A stretch of 64,000 bases of DNA from an uncultured Muribaculaceae bacterium. GTDB lineage: Bacteria > Bacteroidota > Bacteroidia > Bacteroidales > Muribaculaceae. Shown here in pieces: positions 45,117-53,048 of the stretch (position 1 is its first letter; the number at the start of each line of letters is the position of its first letter). Location: contig CANQWS010000002.1 of the NCBI GenBank assembly GCA_947627615.1, positions 1 through 64,000 of the forward strand. Direction: 5' to 3'. Made by a program: the position numbers and the translations under genes. Below the pieces are notes generated by a model. The model was not told the origin of the DNA and ran no database searches. It saw only the letters and a list, made by a program, of their open reading frames with translations.

Positions 45117-47104
45117 CAGTCGGCGAAGTCAACGGACACTCCCATCTGGAAGCGGCGCGGGTTCATGGGATAGTGCGGGAGCGCGAAGTAGTTCTTTCCG
45201 GTCATGCCCTGGTTGATATGGCTCATCATGATGTAGAAGCGGGCCTTGCGGAGCTTCATGTTGGCATAGAGGTTCATGAAGGGATAGTTGCCCACCTTGA
45301 TGTCGCGCTGGTTGCAGAAAGCCATGGTTGCGGGCTGATAGAAGGGAGCGTGGTACTTGGTGTAGAAGTCGCAGTCCACGCCGAACTGCACGTCGAGCAC
45401 CCGGGCCACCTTGAATTTCAGGTAGAGGTTGGAGTAGACGGCGAGCGTGGGGAGCGAGAGCACGTCCTTGTCCGACGATGTCTGGTAGAGCACGCGGTTG
45501 TCCCAGTGGAGGGCGCGGTAGGCCAGGTTCTGTGTGAGCGAGGCCGAGACCACCTGCACGCTTCCGCCGTTCTGCACCGGCATGCCGGCCTGATTGAAAT
45601 AGATGAGGTTCTGCACGTTCTCCACCGAGGCGCTGATCAGGGTGCCTGTACGGCGCACCATCAGCTCGCCGCCGAAGCGCACGCGGCGGGTCTTGGAGAA
45701 GTCGTTGTCCCACATAAAGTAGTTCGACACATAGTGCTGCAGCAGATACGGGGCTGTCTCGTTGGAGAAGCGGCCGAAACCGGTTATGGCCACCGAGTCG
45801 CCGAGCAGGTTGAAGCGGGTCTGCACGCGTCCGTCGAGAAACAGCTCTCCGGCGGCATCGCCCACGGCGCCGATCTTGGCTGTGGCCTGATAGCGGAGCA
45901 GCGCGCCCTGCTGTTTGGTGAGCTGAGCGCCCACCCATAGCAGGTTCTGGGAGCCTTTGGCGGCGAGGCGGTGGTCGAACGGATAGGGCGTGAGGCCTTC
46001 GGGGCGTCCGTCGCCGGCCATGGGGATGGTGTCGGGGCACTGCGTGAAGCGGCGCAGCTCGTGGGTCACGTAGGCCGAGAGTCCGGCTTTGGCCCACTTG
46101 TTGAAGCCTTCAAGGAGGTCCACTCCGAAGGTGTTGGTGAGCGACCAGTAGCTCGTGGGGCTGCTGCTCTGGCCGGTGGTGAGATACTGGTTTTCCCAGA
46201 ATGTGGCGGCCTCGGAGGGCGAGTTGTTGTAGAATGTGTGGCTGCCGTCGCGATAGTCCATGGTCCAGATGAAGCTGGTGACGGGCACGTAGGTGCGGTG
46301 TTCCACGGTGTCGCCTGGCACGGTGTCGTTGGGCGGGGTCACGCGCCAGAAGCCCACTTTGTAGCGGTGGTTCATGAAGAACTCCTGCCCTTTGAGGCGG
46401 TTGCGGGCCATGGTGAGGTTGGTGGGGATGGATTTGGCGTCGATCGACGCTTGTCCGCCCTGCAGCTCGGCGGGGTCGGTGATGTAGAGGTCGTCGGTGA
46501 TGCCGCCGTTTTCCTGGTTCAGGCCGTTGGAGTGGTTGAAGAATGCCTGCAGCTCGTAGCGGTCGCCTATGTATGAGCCGGAGAGGCCCCAGGTGAGGTT
46601 CTTGACGGCCTGGTTGGCGTAGGAGCCTTTGGAATAGAGATAGTCGAGGTTGGCGCCGATCTGGAGCTTTTCGTTGACGTTGCCGGAGAAAATCATGGCG
46701 AGTCGGTCCTGCTTGTTCTCTCGTCCGCCGCCGGTGTTGTAGCCCACGAGGGTCATGGGTATGCGGGTGTTGTAGAACTTGTGGTTCCCTTCTTTGGGGC
46801 GCCAGTGGGCGAGCGCGTCGCGGAAAAAGAAGTTGCCTGCGGGGCTCTGGCGCATGTAGTCGCGGTCAATGCCGGGGCCTCCGAGGTTGCCGGTGGTGGC
46901 ATAGACCGGATACTGGTCCACGGGCACGGAGCGCTGGGCGTAGTTCTCGAAGAGGGTGTCGATTGTGGCGGGTTCGTGGAGGCCGAGCGGGGGCAGCATC
47001 TCCCAGGCGAACGACGGGGCTATCACCGGCCCTTTGGCCAGGGTCAGCGCGGGTATCAGGGCCATGACTGCCGTCAGGGCTGCTATATGTAACGTTTTTC
47101 GCAT
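45116..47104 (-). CDS. Putative porin (Bacteroidetes outer-membrane barrel)
   Basis: A 662-residue outer-membrane protein. The signal peptide ends at about residue 23 (ALTLAKG). The rest is beta-barrel with many aromatic-ended strands; stretches such as NTRIPMTLVGYNTGGGRENK and FSGNVNEKLQIGANLDYLYS are typical of the 'putative porin' family found once per genome in many Bacteroidetes. It may relate to surface export or uptake; the substrate is unknown. A -7 box lies at 47133-47126. It is coupled to the solute-binding protein downstream. Confidence 0.85.
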   Translation of the reverse strand: MRKTLHIAALTAVMALIPALTLAKGPVIAPSFAWEMLPPLGLHEPATIDTLFENYAQRSVPVDQYPVYATTGNLGGPGIDRDYMRQSPAGNFFFRDALAHWRPKEGNHKFYNTRIPMTLVGYNTGGGRENKQDRLAMIFSGNVNEKLQIGANLDYLYSKGSYANQAVKNLTWGLSGSYIGDRYELQAFFNHSNGLNQENGGITDDLYITDPAELQGGQASIDAKSIPTNLTMARNRLKGQEFFMNHRYKVGFWRVTPPNDTVPGDTVEHRTYVPVTSFIWTMDYRDGSHTFYNNSPSEAATFWENQYLTTGQSSSPTSYWSLTNTFGVDLLEGFNKWAKAGLSAYVTHELRRFTQCPDTIPMAGDGRPEGLTPYPFDHRLAAKGSQNLLWVGAQLTKQQGALLRYQATAKIGAVGDAAGELFLDGRVQTRFNLLGDSVAITGFGRFSNETAPYLLQHYVSNYFMWDNDFSKTRRVRFGGELMVRRTGTLISASVENVQNLIYFNQAGMPVQNGGSVQVVSASLTQNLAYRALHWDNRVLYQTSSDKDVLSLPTLAVYSNLYLKFKVARVLDVQFGVDCDFYTKYHAPFYQPATMAFCNQRDIKVGNYPFMNLYANMKLRKARFYIMMSHINQGMTGKNYFALPHYPMNPRRFQMGVSVDFAD

Positions 47105-47125
47105 CTGTCATTATTATAATCGCTG

Positions 47126-47133
47126 CAAAGTTA
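47126..47133 (-). promoter_or_regulatory. -7 box of the porin gene
   Basis: TAACTTTG on the minus strand, 21 bases before the start codon. Confidence 0.55.
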
Positions 47134-47217
47134 GTGCATTTCCGCCTGAAATCATAATTTCGCAGGGTCAATTGGAGTCTCGGCCGGATAAAAGGGCGTT
47201 CGGGCGGCGGCGCATGG

Positions 47218-47298
47218 CTGTCCCGTGTCCCGGTGTCCCGGTGTCCCGGGTGTCCCATTGGGCCAATTGGGAATAATGGGACAAATTGGGCCAATTTG
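47218..47298. repeat. Composite repeat: TGTCCCGG array plus ATTGG half
   Basis: Five GTCCC words, partly an 8-bp TGTCCCGG tandem, lead into CCCATTGGGCC, ATTGGG and another GGGACAAATTGGGCC. TGTCCCATT and AATGGGACA can pair. It has the same architecture as 26862-26946. Confidence 0.85.
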
Positions 47299-47307
47299 CT
47301 TCCGGCA

Positions 47308-47349
47308 ATAAAAAAACCGAACCCCACAGTGTTTGAAGCCACTGTGAGG
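47308..47349 (-). terminator. Terminator of rplU-rpmA
   Basis: 10-bp arms with one mismatch (47322-47331 and 47340-47349) and a T-run on the minus strand a few bases after the stem. Confidence 0.65.
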
Positions 47350-47388
47350 CCCGATTATGGGGTTGTTATTCCTGCGGGGGAATTCTGT

Positions 47389-47649
47389 TTATGCCTCCAC
47401 GGGTTCTACGTTGATGAAGCGGCGGCCGTTTTTGCCTTCGGTGAACACCACTTTACCGTTGATCAGAGCGTAGAGGGTGTGGTCCTTGCCCATGCCTACG
47501 TTGAGACCGGGATGATGGACTGTGCCGCGCTGACGCTTGATGATGTTGCCGGCCTTGCAATACTGGCCACCAAAAATCTTGACGCCGAGACGTTTGCTTT
47601 CGGATTCGCGTCCGTTCTTTGAACTACCTACACCTTTCTTATGTGCCAT
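47389..47649 (-). CDS. rpmA: 50S ribosomal protein L27
   Basis: An 86-residue large-subunit protein whose N-terminus reaches the peptidyl-transferase centre. It starts [16 protein letters not shown], without the cleaved N-terminal extension seen in Firmicutes. The [16 protein letters not shown] and [14 protein letters not shown] blocks are typical. It follows rplU by 20 bases in the usual rplU-rpmA operon. Confidence 0.98.
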   Translation of the reverse strand: MAHKKGVGSSKNGRESESKRLGVKIFGGQYCKAGNIIKRQRGTVHHPGLNVGMGKDHTLYALINGKVVFTEGKNGRRFINVEPVEA

Positions 47650-47669
47650 TGTCGTTGGATTTTTGAGGG

Positions 47670-47990
47670 TTAAGCAACTACTTCTTTAATTAACACTTTG
47701 GTAAAATACTGGCGGTGACCGTTTTTGCGACGATAGCCTTTGCGGCGTTTCTTCTTGAACACGATTACCTTGTCGCCCTTCACCAGGGGAGTCAGCACTT
47801 CACACACTACTTTGGCGCCTTCGACTGTGGGCGCGCCTACCTTAACGTCACCATCGGCGTCAGCGAGGAGCACACGGTCAAATTCAACCTTGTCACCTTC
47901 TTTTACGGCTTCGCCGAGATAATGAACATACAGGAACTTCTCGGCCTCGGCCTTGAACTGCTGTCCCTGAATTTCTACGATTGCGTACAT
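47670..47990 (-). CDS. rplU: 50S ribosomal protein L21
   Basis: A 106-residue large-subunit protein starting [13 protein letters not shown]; the basic block [17 protein letters not shown] is the L21 signature. A longer in-frame start upstream is rejected because it would translate the leader and lacks family similarity. Its promoter (48084-48114) gives a leader of about 90 bases, long enough for an autogenous leader, though no known fold is recognised. That promoter is repeated at 48970-49000. Confidence 0.97.
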   Translation of the reverse strand: MYAIVEIQGQQFKAEAEKFLYVHYLGEAVKEGDKVEFDRVLLADADGDVKVGAPTVEGAKVVCEVLTPLVKGDKVIVFKKKRRKGYRRKNGHRQYFTKVLIKEVVA

Positions 47991-48082
47991 TGGTTTGATT
48001 AATACGTTGTTAGGTTGCTCCGTCAGGCGGCTCCGACCATTAGTGCCGGGCTCTTTTACCGGGCCTGTCCGGAAAATTGCCC

Positions 48083-48138
48083 ACAAAATTACTCATTATC
48101 TTTCAATTATGCAAGTCTCCGCCGCAAAACTTTTTCAG
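48083..48138. repeat. 56-bp direct repeat, left copy
   Basis: Identical to 48969-49024 except one base (C at 48094, A at 48980). It holds the whole rplU promoter and ends one base beyond its -7 box. Confidence 0.95.
48084..48114 (-). promoter_or_regulatory. Promoter of rplU-rpmA
   Basis: On the minus strand, TTG (48114-48112), 20 bp, TAATTTTG (48091-48084). Confidence 0.8.
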
Positions 48139-48167
48139 TGGCAGCAAGATGAATCCGGAAGGAAGAG

Positions 48168-48773
48168 TCAGTAACTGAGCAAATCGAAATAATACATCCG
48201 GGTCCTCAATTCATCGGCTTCATCGATGTCATAGAAAGCCTTTTCCTCACTTGCCCGCGGAAACAGAGGCTTGAAGCCGTTGCGTTCATAGAATGAAAGG
48301 GTGTGGCTGTTGTTCATCGCATCGACAAGAATGAACCGGCATCCGGTCTTATTGTCGGCACTGATAAACCACTGCTTGACGAAATCCATTATCTGAGCGC
48401 CGATGCGGAATTCCGGACCCTGATAGTCCTTGTCAACCCCAAGTCGGCCTATAAGAACCGCCGGATAGGTCCTGCCCTGCTTGTTGTAGGCTATGGCCTT
48501 GTGCAGATGTCGTTTGGAGTTGTTGGGCAGATGTGTTGTCTGGATGCCGGCATTGGCGAGTGTGATCATGGCCACGATTCTCCTGTCGTTGGAATTATCC
48601 AGCCAACAGTATGTTTTGCCCATGAGGTCTTTCTCGTAAGTGATGGCGTCGTTTATAAAGAAGTCGTTAAGGTCCTCCATGCCGCAATCGAAGCGGCTGC
48701 AGTTCTGCAATATAAGCCCGTTGAGCTTATATAAGGTGCCATCATTGGCGAGGTTAAAGACGGAGCTGTCCAT
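48168..48773 (-). CDS. GNAT acetyltransferase, probable toxin of a TA pair
   Basis: A 201-residue GCN5-type N-acetyltransferase. The opening (SRFDCGMEDLNDFFINDA) and the acetyl-CoA-binding VLIGRLGVDKDYQGPEFRIG, then DAMNNSHTLSFYERNGF, match the TacT/AtaT-type toxins that acetylate aminoacyl-tRNA. A role as toxin rests on this likeness, on the small partner gene directly upstream (TAATG, one-base overlap) and on the mobile-looking setting. An ordinary acetyltransferase is the alternative. The stop lies 30 bases from the left 56-bp repeat. Confidence 0.68.
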   Translation of the reverse strand: MDSSVFNLANDGTLYKLNGLILQNCSRFDCGMEDLNDFFINDAITYEKDLMGKTYCWLDNSNDRRIVAMITLANAGIQTTHLPNNSKRHLHKAIAYNKQGRTYPAVLIGRLGVDKDYQGPEFRIGAQIMDFVKQWFISADNKTGCRFILVDAMNNSHTLSFYERNGFKPLFPRASEEKAFYDIDEADELRTRMYYFDLLSY

Positions 48774-48949
48774 TATTTGAGCCAGGAGGGGACGGATTCG
48801 CGCGAGCGGCGCATTATCTCGGCTATTTTTCTTTCGTCTTCAGCCGAAAGCTCCCGGCGGGGTTTCCGCTCGTTTTCTTCGGCCTGACGCACAAATTCAT
48901 CTGCCAGAGTGCCGGTGAGTATAGGGACTGATTTGATAGGAGTTGCCAT
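48773..48949 (-). CDS. Probable antitoxin of the GNAT pair
   Basis: A 58-residue protein: MATPIKSVPILTGTLADEF, then a highly charged Glu/Lys/Arg helix (RQAEENERKPRREL, SAEDERKIAEIMRRSRES) ending VPSWLK. The size, charge, position before the GNAT gene and the one-base coupling fit an antitoxin. It is not a recognisable ribbon-helix-helix of the DUF1778 type usual for GNAT toxins, so it may be a different antitoxin family. It is expressed from an exact duplicate of the rplU promoter (48970-49000), whose -7 box lies 20 bases before the ATG. Confidence 0.62.
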   Translation of the reverse strand: MATPIKSVPILTGTLADEFVRQAEENERKPRRELSAEDERKIAEIMRRSRESVPSWLK

Positions 48950-48968
48950 GACGGAGTTTGCTTAGATT

Positions 48969-49024
48969 ACAAAATTACTAATTATCTTTCAATTATGCAA
49001 GTCTCCGCCGCAAAACTTTTTCAG
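48969..49024. repeat. 56-bp direct repeat, right copy
   Basis: Second copy of 48083-48138, 886 bp away, 55 of 56 bases identical. The pair brackets exactly the two-gene TA-like unit. Confidence 0.95.
48970..49000 (-). promoter_or_regulatory. Duplicated promoter driving the TA-like unit
   Basis: On the minus strand, TTG (49000-48998), 20 bp, TAATTTTG (48977-48970), identical in both elements to the rplU promoter. Confidence 0.75.
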
Positions 49025-49043
49025 GCACCGGGGCGGGAGCGGG

Positions 49044-49922
49044 TCAGGAGCGGGAGCGGTATTTGCGCTTGGACGAGGCGCTGGGTCTGGCTTTTGACTT
49101 GGATTTGCGGGTGGATTTGCCCACGGTGGCTTTTTTCGACGGGCGGGAGGTGCGCGGCAGGGAGTTGTAGGCGCTGCGCAGCAGGTCGTTGCTGATGCTG
49201 AATTTGTCGGCGGCGGGGCGGCCTTCGTCCTTGAGGCTGTGGCTCAGGAGCCAGTCGTAGGTCTGCGGCAGGTAGAAGAGGCGTGCGGGCTGGGAGTGGT
49301 TCATGCCGGGGATGCGGTCGTAATGCAGGCGGGGTGTCGAGCTGAGGTCGCGGCGCATGGCGGAGACCACTTTGTCGCTCTCGCCCACGGCCACGGCGCG
49401 GTCGGCCGTTCCGTGCACAATCCAGAGGGGCACGTCGTTGAGTCCGGAGAGGTCGCTGACGGTTCCGCCTCCGCAGAAGGCCATGGCGGCGGCCACGTCC
49501 TCGGGATAGGTTGCGGCGAAGTCTATGGCTCCGTAGCCGCCGAGGCTCATGCCGAGCACGTAGATGCGGTCATAGTCCACGTTGTACCAGTCTTCGACCC
49601 ATTTGAGCACTTTCATCACTTTGGCGGGGCTCCAGGAGCCGCCGGGGTTCTGCGGGGCTATGATGTAGGCGTCGAGTTCGCGGCCTTTCTCGAAGGCGTC
49701 GAGGGTGCCGTAGCGACGCACACGGTTCAGGTCGTTGCCGCAGAGGCTGGCGCCGTGGAGGAAGATGAACACGGGCTTGGCTTCGAGGGAGTCTTCGGGT
49801 TCCACGAGCCAGAAGTTGTAGGCGCCGGGCACGGTGCCGCGGTGGGCGGTGATGCGCTTGGCCGAGGCCGCGGAGGTGAGGAAGGAGATTATAAGGGCGA
49901 GGATAAGGACTGTTTTTTTCAT
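49044..49922 (-). CDS. Secreted alpha/beta hydrolase (esterase-like) with basic tail
   Basis: A 292-residue hydrolase with a signal peptide (about residues 1-21). Catalytic elements of the alpha/beta fold: oxyanion VFIFLHGASLCGND, nucleophile Ser in LGMSLGGYGA, Asp in HGTADRAV, His in GMNHSQP. It resembles dienelactone-hydrolase or polyhydroxybutyrate-depolymerase-like esterases of Bacteroidetes; the substrate is unknown. The last 50 residues are an unusual Lys/Arg/Ser-rich tail. The start is MKKTVLILAL, overlapping the end of the beta-propeller gene by 4 bases. Upstream in-frame codons are out-of-frame propeller sequence. Confidence 0.8.
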   Translation of the reverse strand: MKKTVLILALIISFLTSAASAKRITAHRGTVPGAYNFWLVEPEDSLEAKPVFIFLHGASLCGNDLNRVRRYGTLDAFEKGRELDAYIIAPQNPGGSWSPAKVMKVLKWVEDWYNVDYDRIYVLGMSLGGYGAIDFAATYPEDVAAAMAFCGGGTVSDLSGLNDVPLWIVHGTADRAVAVGESDKVVSAMRRDLSSTPRLHYDRIPGMNHSQPARLFYLPQTYDWLLSHSLKDEGRPAADKFSISNDLLRSAYNSLPRTSRPSKKATVGKSTRKSKSKARPSASSKRKYRSRS

Positions 49923-51504
49923 TTCACTGTGATTTTGAAGATGGAGTTGCCGCGCGAGCCTATGACGAGCTGGTTGCCCACCACCACGGGCGATGACTCG
50001 AAGTTGCTGCCTATGCGGCGCGAGGCGAGGATGCGTCCGTCGGCGCCGTTGATTATGTAGAGGTTGCCGGAGCAGTCGCCGGTGACGACGAACATTTCGC
50101 CGCGCTCGTTGAGCATGGACACGGGCGACGACCAGGCGTAGTATTTGAGCGGTGTCTGGTAGACTATGGCGCCGGTCTTGCGGTCCATGGCCACGAAGGC
50201 GCCGTTCTGGCCGGAGGTGTTGCGCACGCAGTTGCTCATCACCAGGTGGGAGCAGTTGCCGGAGCCGGGAAGGGCGGTGGCGTAGAATCCGCCGTCGAAG
50301 TGCTTCTTGCCTATGTTCATGCGTCGGCCGGGGATGTCGGCTTTCCACACTTCGTGCCGTCCAGGGCGTTGAGCTTGACGAAGCGGGCCGAGCCGGAGTC
50401 CTGGAGGTCAATCTCGCAGCCCACGTAGAGGTAGGGCACGCCGTCGTCCTCCACGGCCAGCACGGGGGTGGCGTCGGTGTCGTCGCCGAGGCGGTAGAGC
50501 CACACGGGGCGGAGCGTCGAAAGGTTGATGGCCAGGATGTTGCCGCGGTTGTCGGCGGTGAAGCCGTAGTTGGCATAGACGCTCATGGAGGCTTCAATGC
50601 CGGGGGCCATGCCGTCGACGGTGTAGCGCAGCACGGAGTGGAGCTTCAGGGAGCCGGCGGAGGCAAGGAGCTTGTAGAACGAGCCGTTTTCGCCGGGGCG
50701 GAACAGGAACTGCCCTACCCTCAGGGGCGAGGAATCGTAGGCTCCCCAGCGGCGCTGCGCCTTGGGGTCCTCGGCGGTGAAGTGGAACTGCTCGTTGCGG
50801 AAAAGGTCAATGGCCAGGGCGCCGAAGGGGCGCTTGCCGGGAACGCCCTGCCCCACGTAGAGGTTGCCGTTGAGCGTGGGGTCGAGCGATATGGTGCCTT
50901 TGATGGGGTTGCCCACGGGGATGGCCTTGCGCGAGGGGCGGCCGGTGGTGAAGTCCATGAAGTAGACGCTTCCGAAGAGGGAGCCCACCATTATCTCCTT
51001 GCCTGAGAAGTCCGGCTCCACGGCTCCGGCGGCTTTCATGCGGGCGAGGATGGAGTCGGGCCACTCCACATAGAGCGGCTGTCCGGTCCATCCGGTGCCG
51101 CCGCCCCAGCTGCCCACGGAGGTTTCCGAATAGTCCTCCTGAGTGCGGAAGGTCCAGTCGACGGTGAAGTCCGAGGGGGTGCCGCTGACGGTTCCGCCGA
51201 AGTCGGCCTGACGGCGCGGGCCTTTGCGGAAGGTGAAGGCGCCGGGGGCCGAGGCGTAGAGGTCGGCCAGCGAACTGAGCTCGCCGGAGGCGGAGGTGTC
51301 CACGGTCTCTATCACATATTTCACTGCGCGGGCCGAGGCGTAGACGGTGTCAGGCAGGGGCTTCACTGCCGGGGCCTCGGGAGCCTGAGCGGCGATGGAA
51401 TCGGAATCGGCCTCAGTGGCGGCTCCGGCGGCTTTGCGGGCCGAGCCTCCGCAACTGCAAAATATGGTTAAAAAGAGTATAAGCGTTACAGGTGTTGTCT
51501 TCAT
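49919..51504 (-). pseudogene. PQQ-like beta-propeller lipoprotein, broken by a one-base frameshift
   Basis: Two adjoining frames code for one protein. Part one (51504 to 50317) begins MKTTPVTLILFLTIFCSCGG with a lipobox and holds beta-propeller blades (VGSLFGSVYFMDFTTGRP, GNILAINLSTLRPVWLY). It should pass from ALDGTK into VWKADIPGRR, which is found in the next frame from about 50350 to 49919, with more blades (NLYIINGADGRILASRRIG). One missing G near 50350 explains the shift; the normal frame ends in a few wrong residues and a stop. It may be a real mutation, a sequencing error or a slippage site. A -7 box TAACTTTG is at 51544-51537. Confidence 0.8.
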
Positions 51505-51536
51505 GTCAGATGGTGTGACGGTTGAAATCACGGCCG

Positions 51537-51544
51537 CAAAGTTA
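51537..51544 (-). promoter_or_regulatory. -7 box of the propeller gene
   Basis: TAACTTTG on the minus strand. It would be translated if the ATG at 51549 were used, so the start at 51504 is preferred. Confidence 0.55.
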
Positions 51545-51630
51545 CTCATTATTCGCCGTTAAGCCAAAAGAGGCGGCTGCAATAAAGCCAAACGTTTGCA
51601 AACTAATGTTAACCGCCACCGGCCCCATGC

Positions 51631-51679
51631 TGTCCCTTGTCCCGGTGTCCCTGCCCGTGGACAGCGGGACGGGGGACAG
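51631..51679. repeat. TGTCCC/GGGACA hairpin repeat, left of the RepA-like gene
   Basis: Arms of about 21 bp with three imperfect positions around a loop near CTGCCCGT. The same core (GTGTCCCTGCC then GGACAGCGGGAC) recurs at 52967-53019, so two sister copies flank the ATPase gene. Confidence 0.85.
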
Positions 51680-51961
51680 TCCGGAGGATGAAACAAGAGG
51701 CTGCACGATTTTAGGATTTGACACACGCAAGGGGTGGTTGCGGGCGTAACTTTGCGGTGTGTTTCTTCTGTTTCTTTCCGGGCTGACATAACCAAACAGC
51801 CCAGACCCCCGCATATACCACAATCCGGCTTGCGCCGTATGTGATATCACCGTGCGAAACACCTCCGCCTGCAGGTAACTGTATCAAGGCAAATCCGCAG
51901 GTAACAGTATCAGAGCGAAAATTCCAGTTAACCCATATATCAACCTTTATCTTTATCCATT
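51680..51961 (+). promoter_or_regulatory. Upstream region of the RepA-like gene: promoter, palindromes, direct repeats
   Basis: TAACTTTG at 51747-51754; a 6-bp-arm hairpin 51780-51802; a perfect 10-bp palindrome GTGATATCAC at 51841-51850; and two near-identical 20-base direct repeats at 51871-51890 and 51897-51916 (GCAGGTAAC-GTATCA core, 26-bp period). The set looks like an operator or iteron-type region. Confidence 0.5.
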
Positions 51962-52963
51962 ATGAGTATCAGAGACGAATTTATCGGAATGGTCAACAAT
52001 CCTCAGCCCGTCAGGCCGGTCCGTCAGCCTTCGGCCGCCGACATTCTCCGTGTGTGCACCGCCAACTGCTGGCTGACAGAGGCGAGCGAACGGCCCGACC
52101 CCGTCAAACTCTATGACTGTTTCTGGCAGCAGGGCGAGCTGTGCTGTCTGTTTGCCGATTCCAACCTGGGCAAGTCCATTCTGGCTGTGCAGATAGGCGC
52201 ACGGATAGCCGAACGGCGCAACGTGATCTACTTTGACTTCGAGATGAGCGACAAGCAGTTCCAGCTACGCTACACCGACCCCTCCACCGGCAACATCATC
52301 ACCTTCCCGGACCGCTTCATGAGGGCCGAAATCGACCCTGACTCGCTGATGCTGACCGATGCTGCCGACATCGAGGACTCCATCATCGAGGCCATAGAGG
52401 AACTGGCCCGACGCACCGACACCAAGGTGATAATCGTGGACAACATCACCTTCCTCAACTCCGTCACCGAGAAGGGCGACGCGGCAAGCTCCCTGATGAT
52501 GAAGCTCATGCAGCTCAAGAGACGCAGCGGACTGTCGGTGCTCATTCTGGCCCACACGCCCAAGCGCCAGCTCTCGGCACCCATCACCCAGAACGACCTC
52601 TCGGGCTCCAAGAAGCTCTTCAATTTCTTTGACAGCGTGTTTGCCGTGGGCCGTTCGGCCAAGGACCCCGATCTGCGCTACATCAAGCAGATCAAGTCAC
52701 GCTCGGGCGAGTTTGTCCATGACGCCTCCAATGTGCTCGTGTGCGAGATAACCCACGTCCGCGGCATGCTCTGTTTCAGCCCCATAGGCACCGCCACCGA
52801 GCACTCGCATCTGGCACAGCCCTCACCCTCGGAAGAGGACATGATGCGCCGTCAGGTGACCGAGCTCCATGCCTCGGGCCTCTCCGTCAGGGAGATAGCG
52901 ACCAGAACAGGCAAATCGAAATCGGCAGTGGGCAGAATACTGGTTGCCTCGAAGCAACAGTAG
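51962..52963 (+). CDS. RepA-like AAA ATPase (AAA_25, replicative helicase type)
   Basis: A 333-residue RecA-fold ATPase. Walker A is ADSNLGKS at residues 65-72, preceded by the LYDCFWQQGELCCLF strand; Walker B is KVIIVDNITFL; a sensor-like VLILAHTPKR follows. The C-terminal 40 residues form a helix-turn-helix (LSVREIATRTGKSKSAVGRI). It resembles hexameric RepA-like helicases of Bacteroidetes plasmids and mobilizable elements, which act with a primase. The DUF6371 primase-like gene follows 85 bases later. No integrase, relaxase or resolvase is near. Confidence 0.82.
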   Translation: MSIRDEFIGMVNNPQPVRPVRQPSAADILRVCTANCWLTEASERPDPVKLYDCFWQQGELCCLFADSNLGKSILAVQIGARIAERRNVIYFDFEMSDKQFQLRYTDPSTGNIITFPDRFMRAEIDPDSLMLTDAADIEDSIIEAIEELARRTDTKVIIVDNITFLNSVTEKGDAASSLMMKLMQLKRRSGLSVLILAHTPKRQLSAPITQNDLSGSKKLFNFFDSVFAVGRSAKDPDLRYIKQIKSRSGEFVHDASNVLVCEITHVRGMLCFSPIGTATEHSHLAQPSPSEEDMMRRQVTELHASGLSVREIATRTGKSKSAVGRILVASKQQ

Positions 52964-52966
52964 ATT

Positions 52967-53019
52967 CCCGTCCCGTGTCCCTGTGTCCCTGCCTCAGGAC
53001 AGCGGGACACGGGACAAAA
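52967..53019. repeat. TGTCCC/GGGACA hairpin repeat, right of the RepA-like gene
   Basis: Perfect 12-bp outer arms (GTCCCGTGTCCC with its complement) around a core shared with 51631-51679. It lies in the gap between the ATPase and DUF6371 genes. Confidence 0.85.
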
Positions 53020-53048
53020 CCTTTCAACGCAACAGACTCTCAGACACC

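Noticed and set aside
47991..48083. Known-type L21 ribosomal leader
   Set aside because: The leader is long enough, but the stems seen are short and I cannot match them to a known leader fold.
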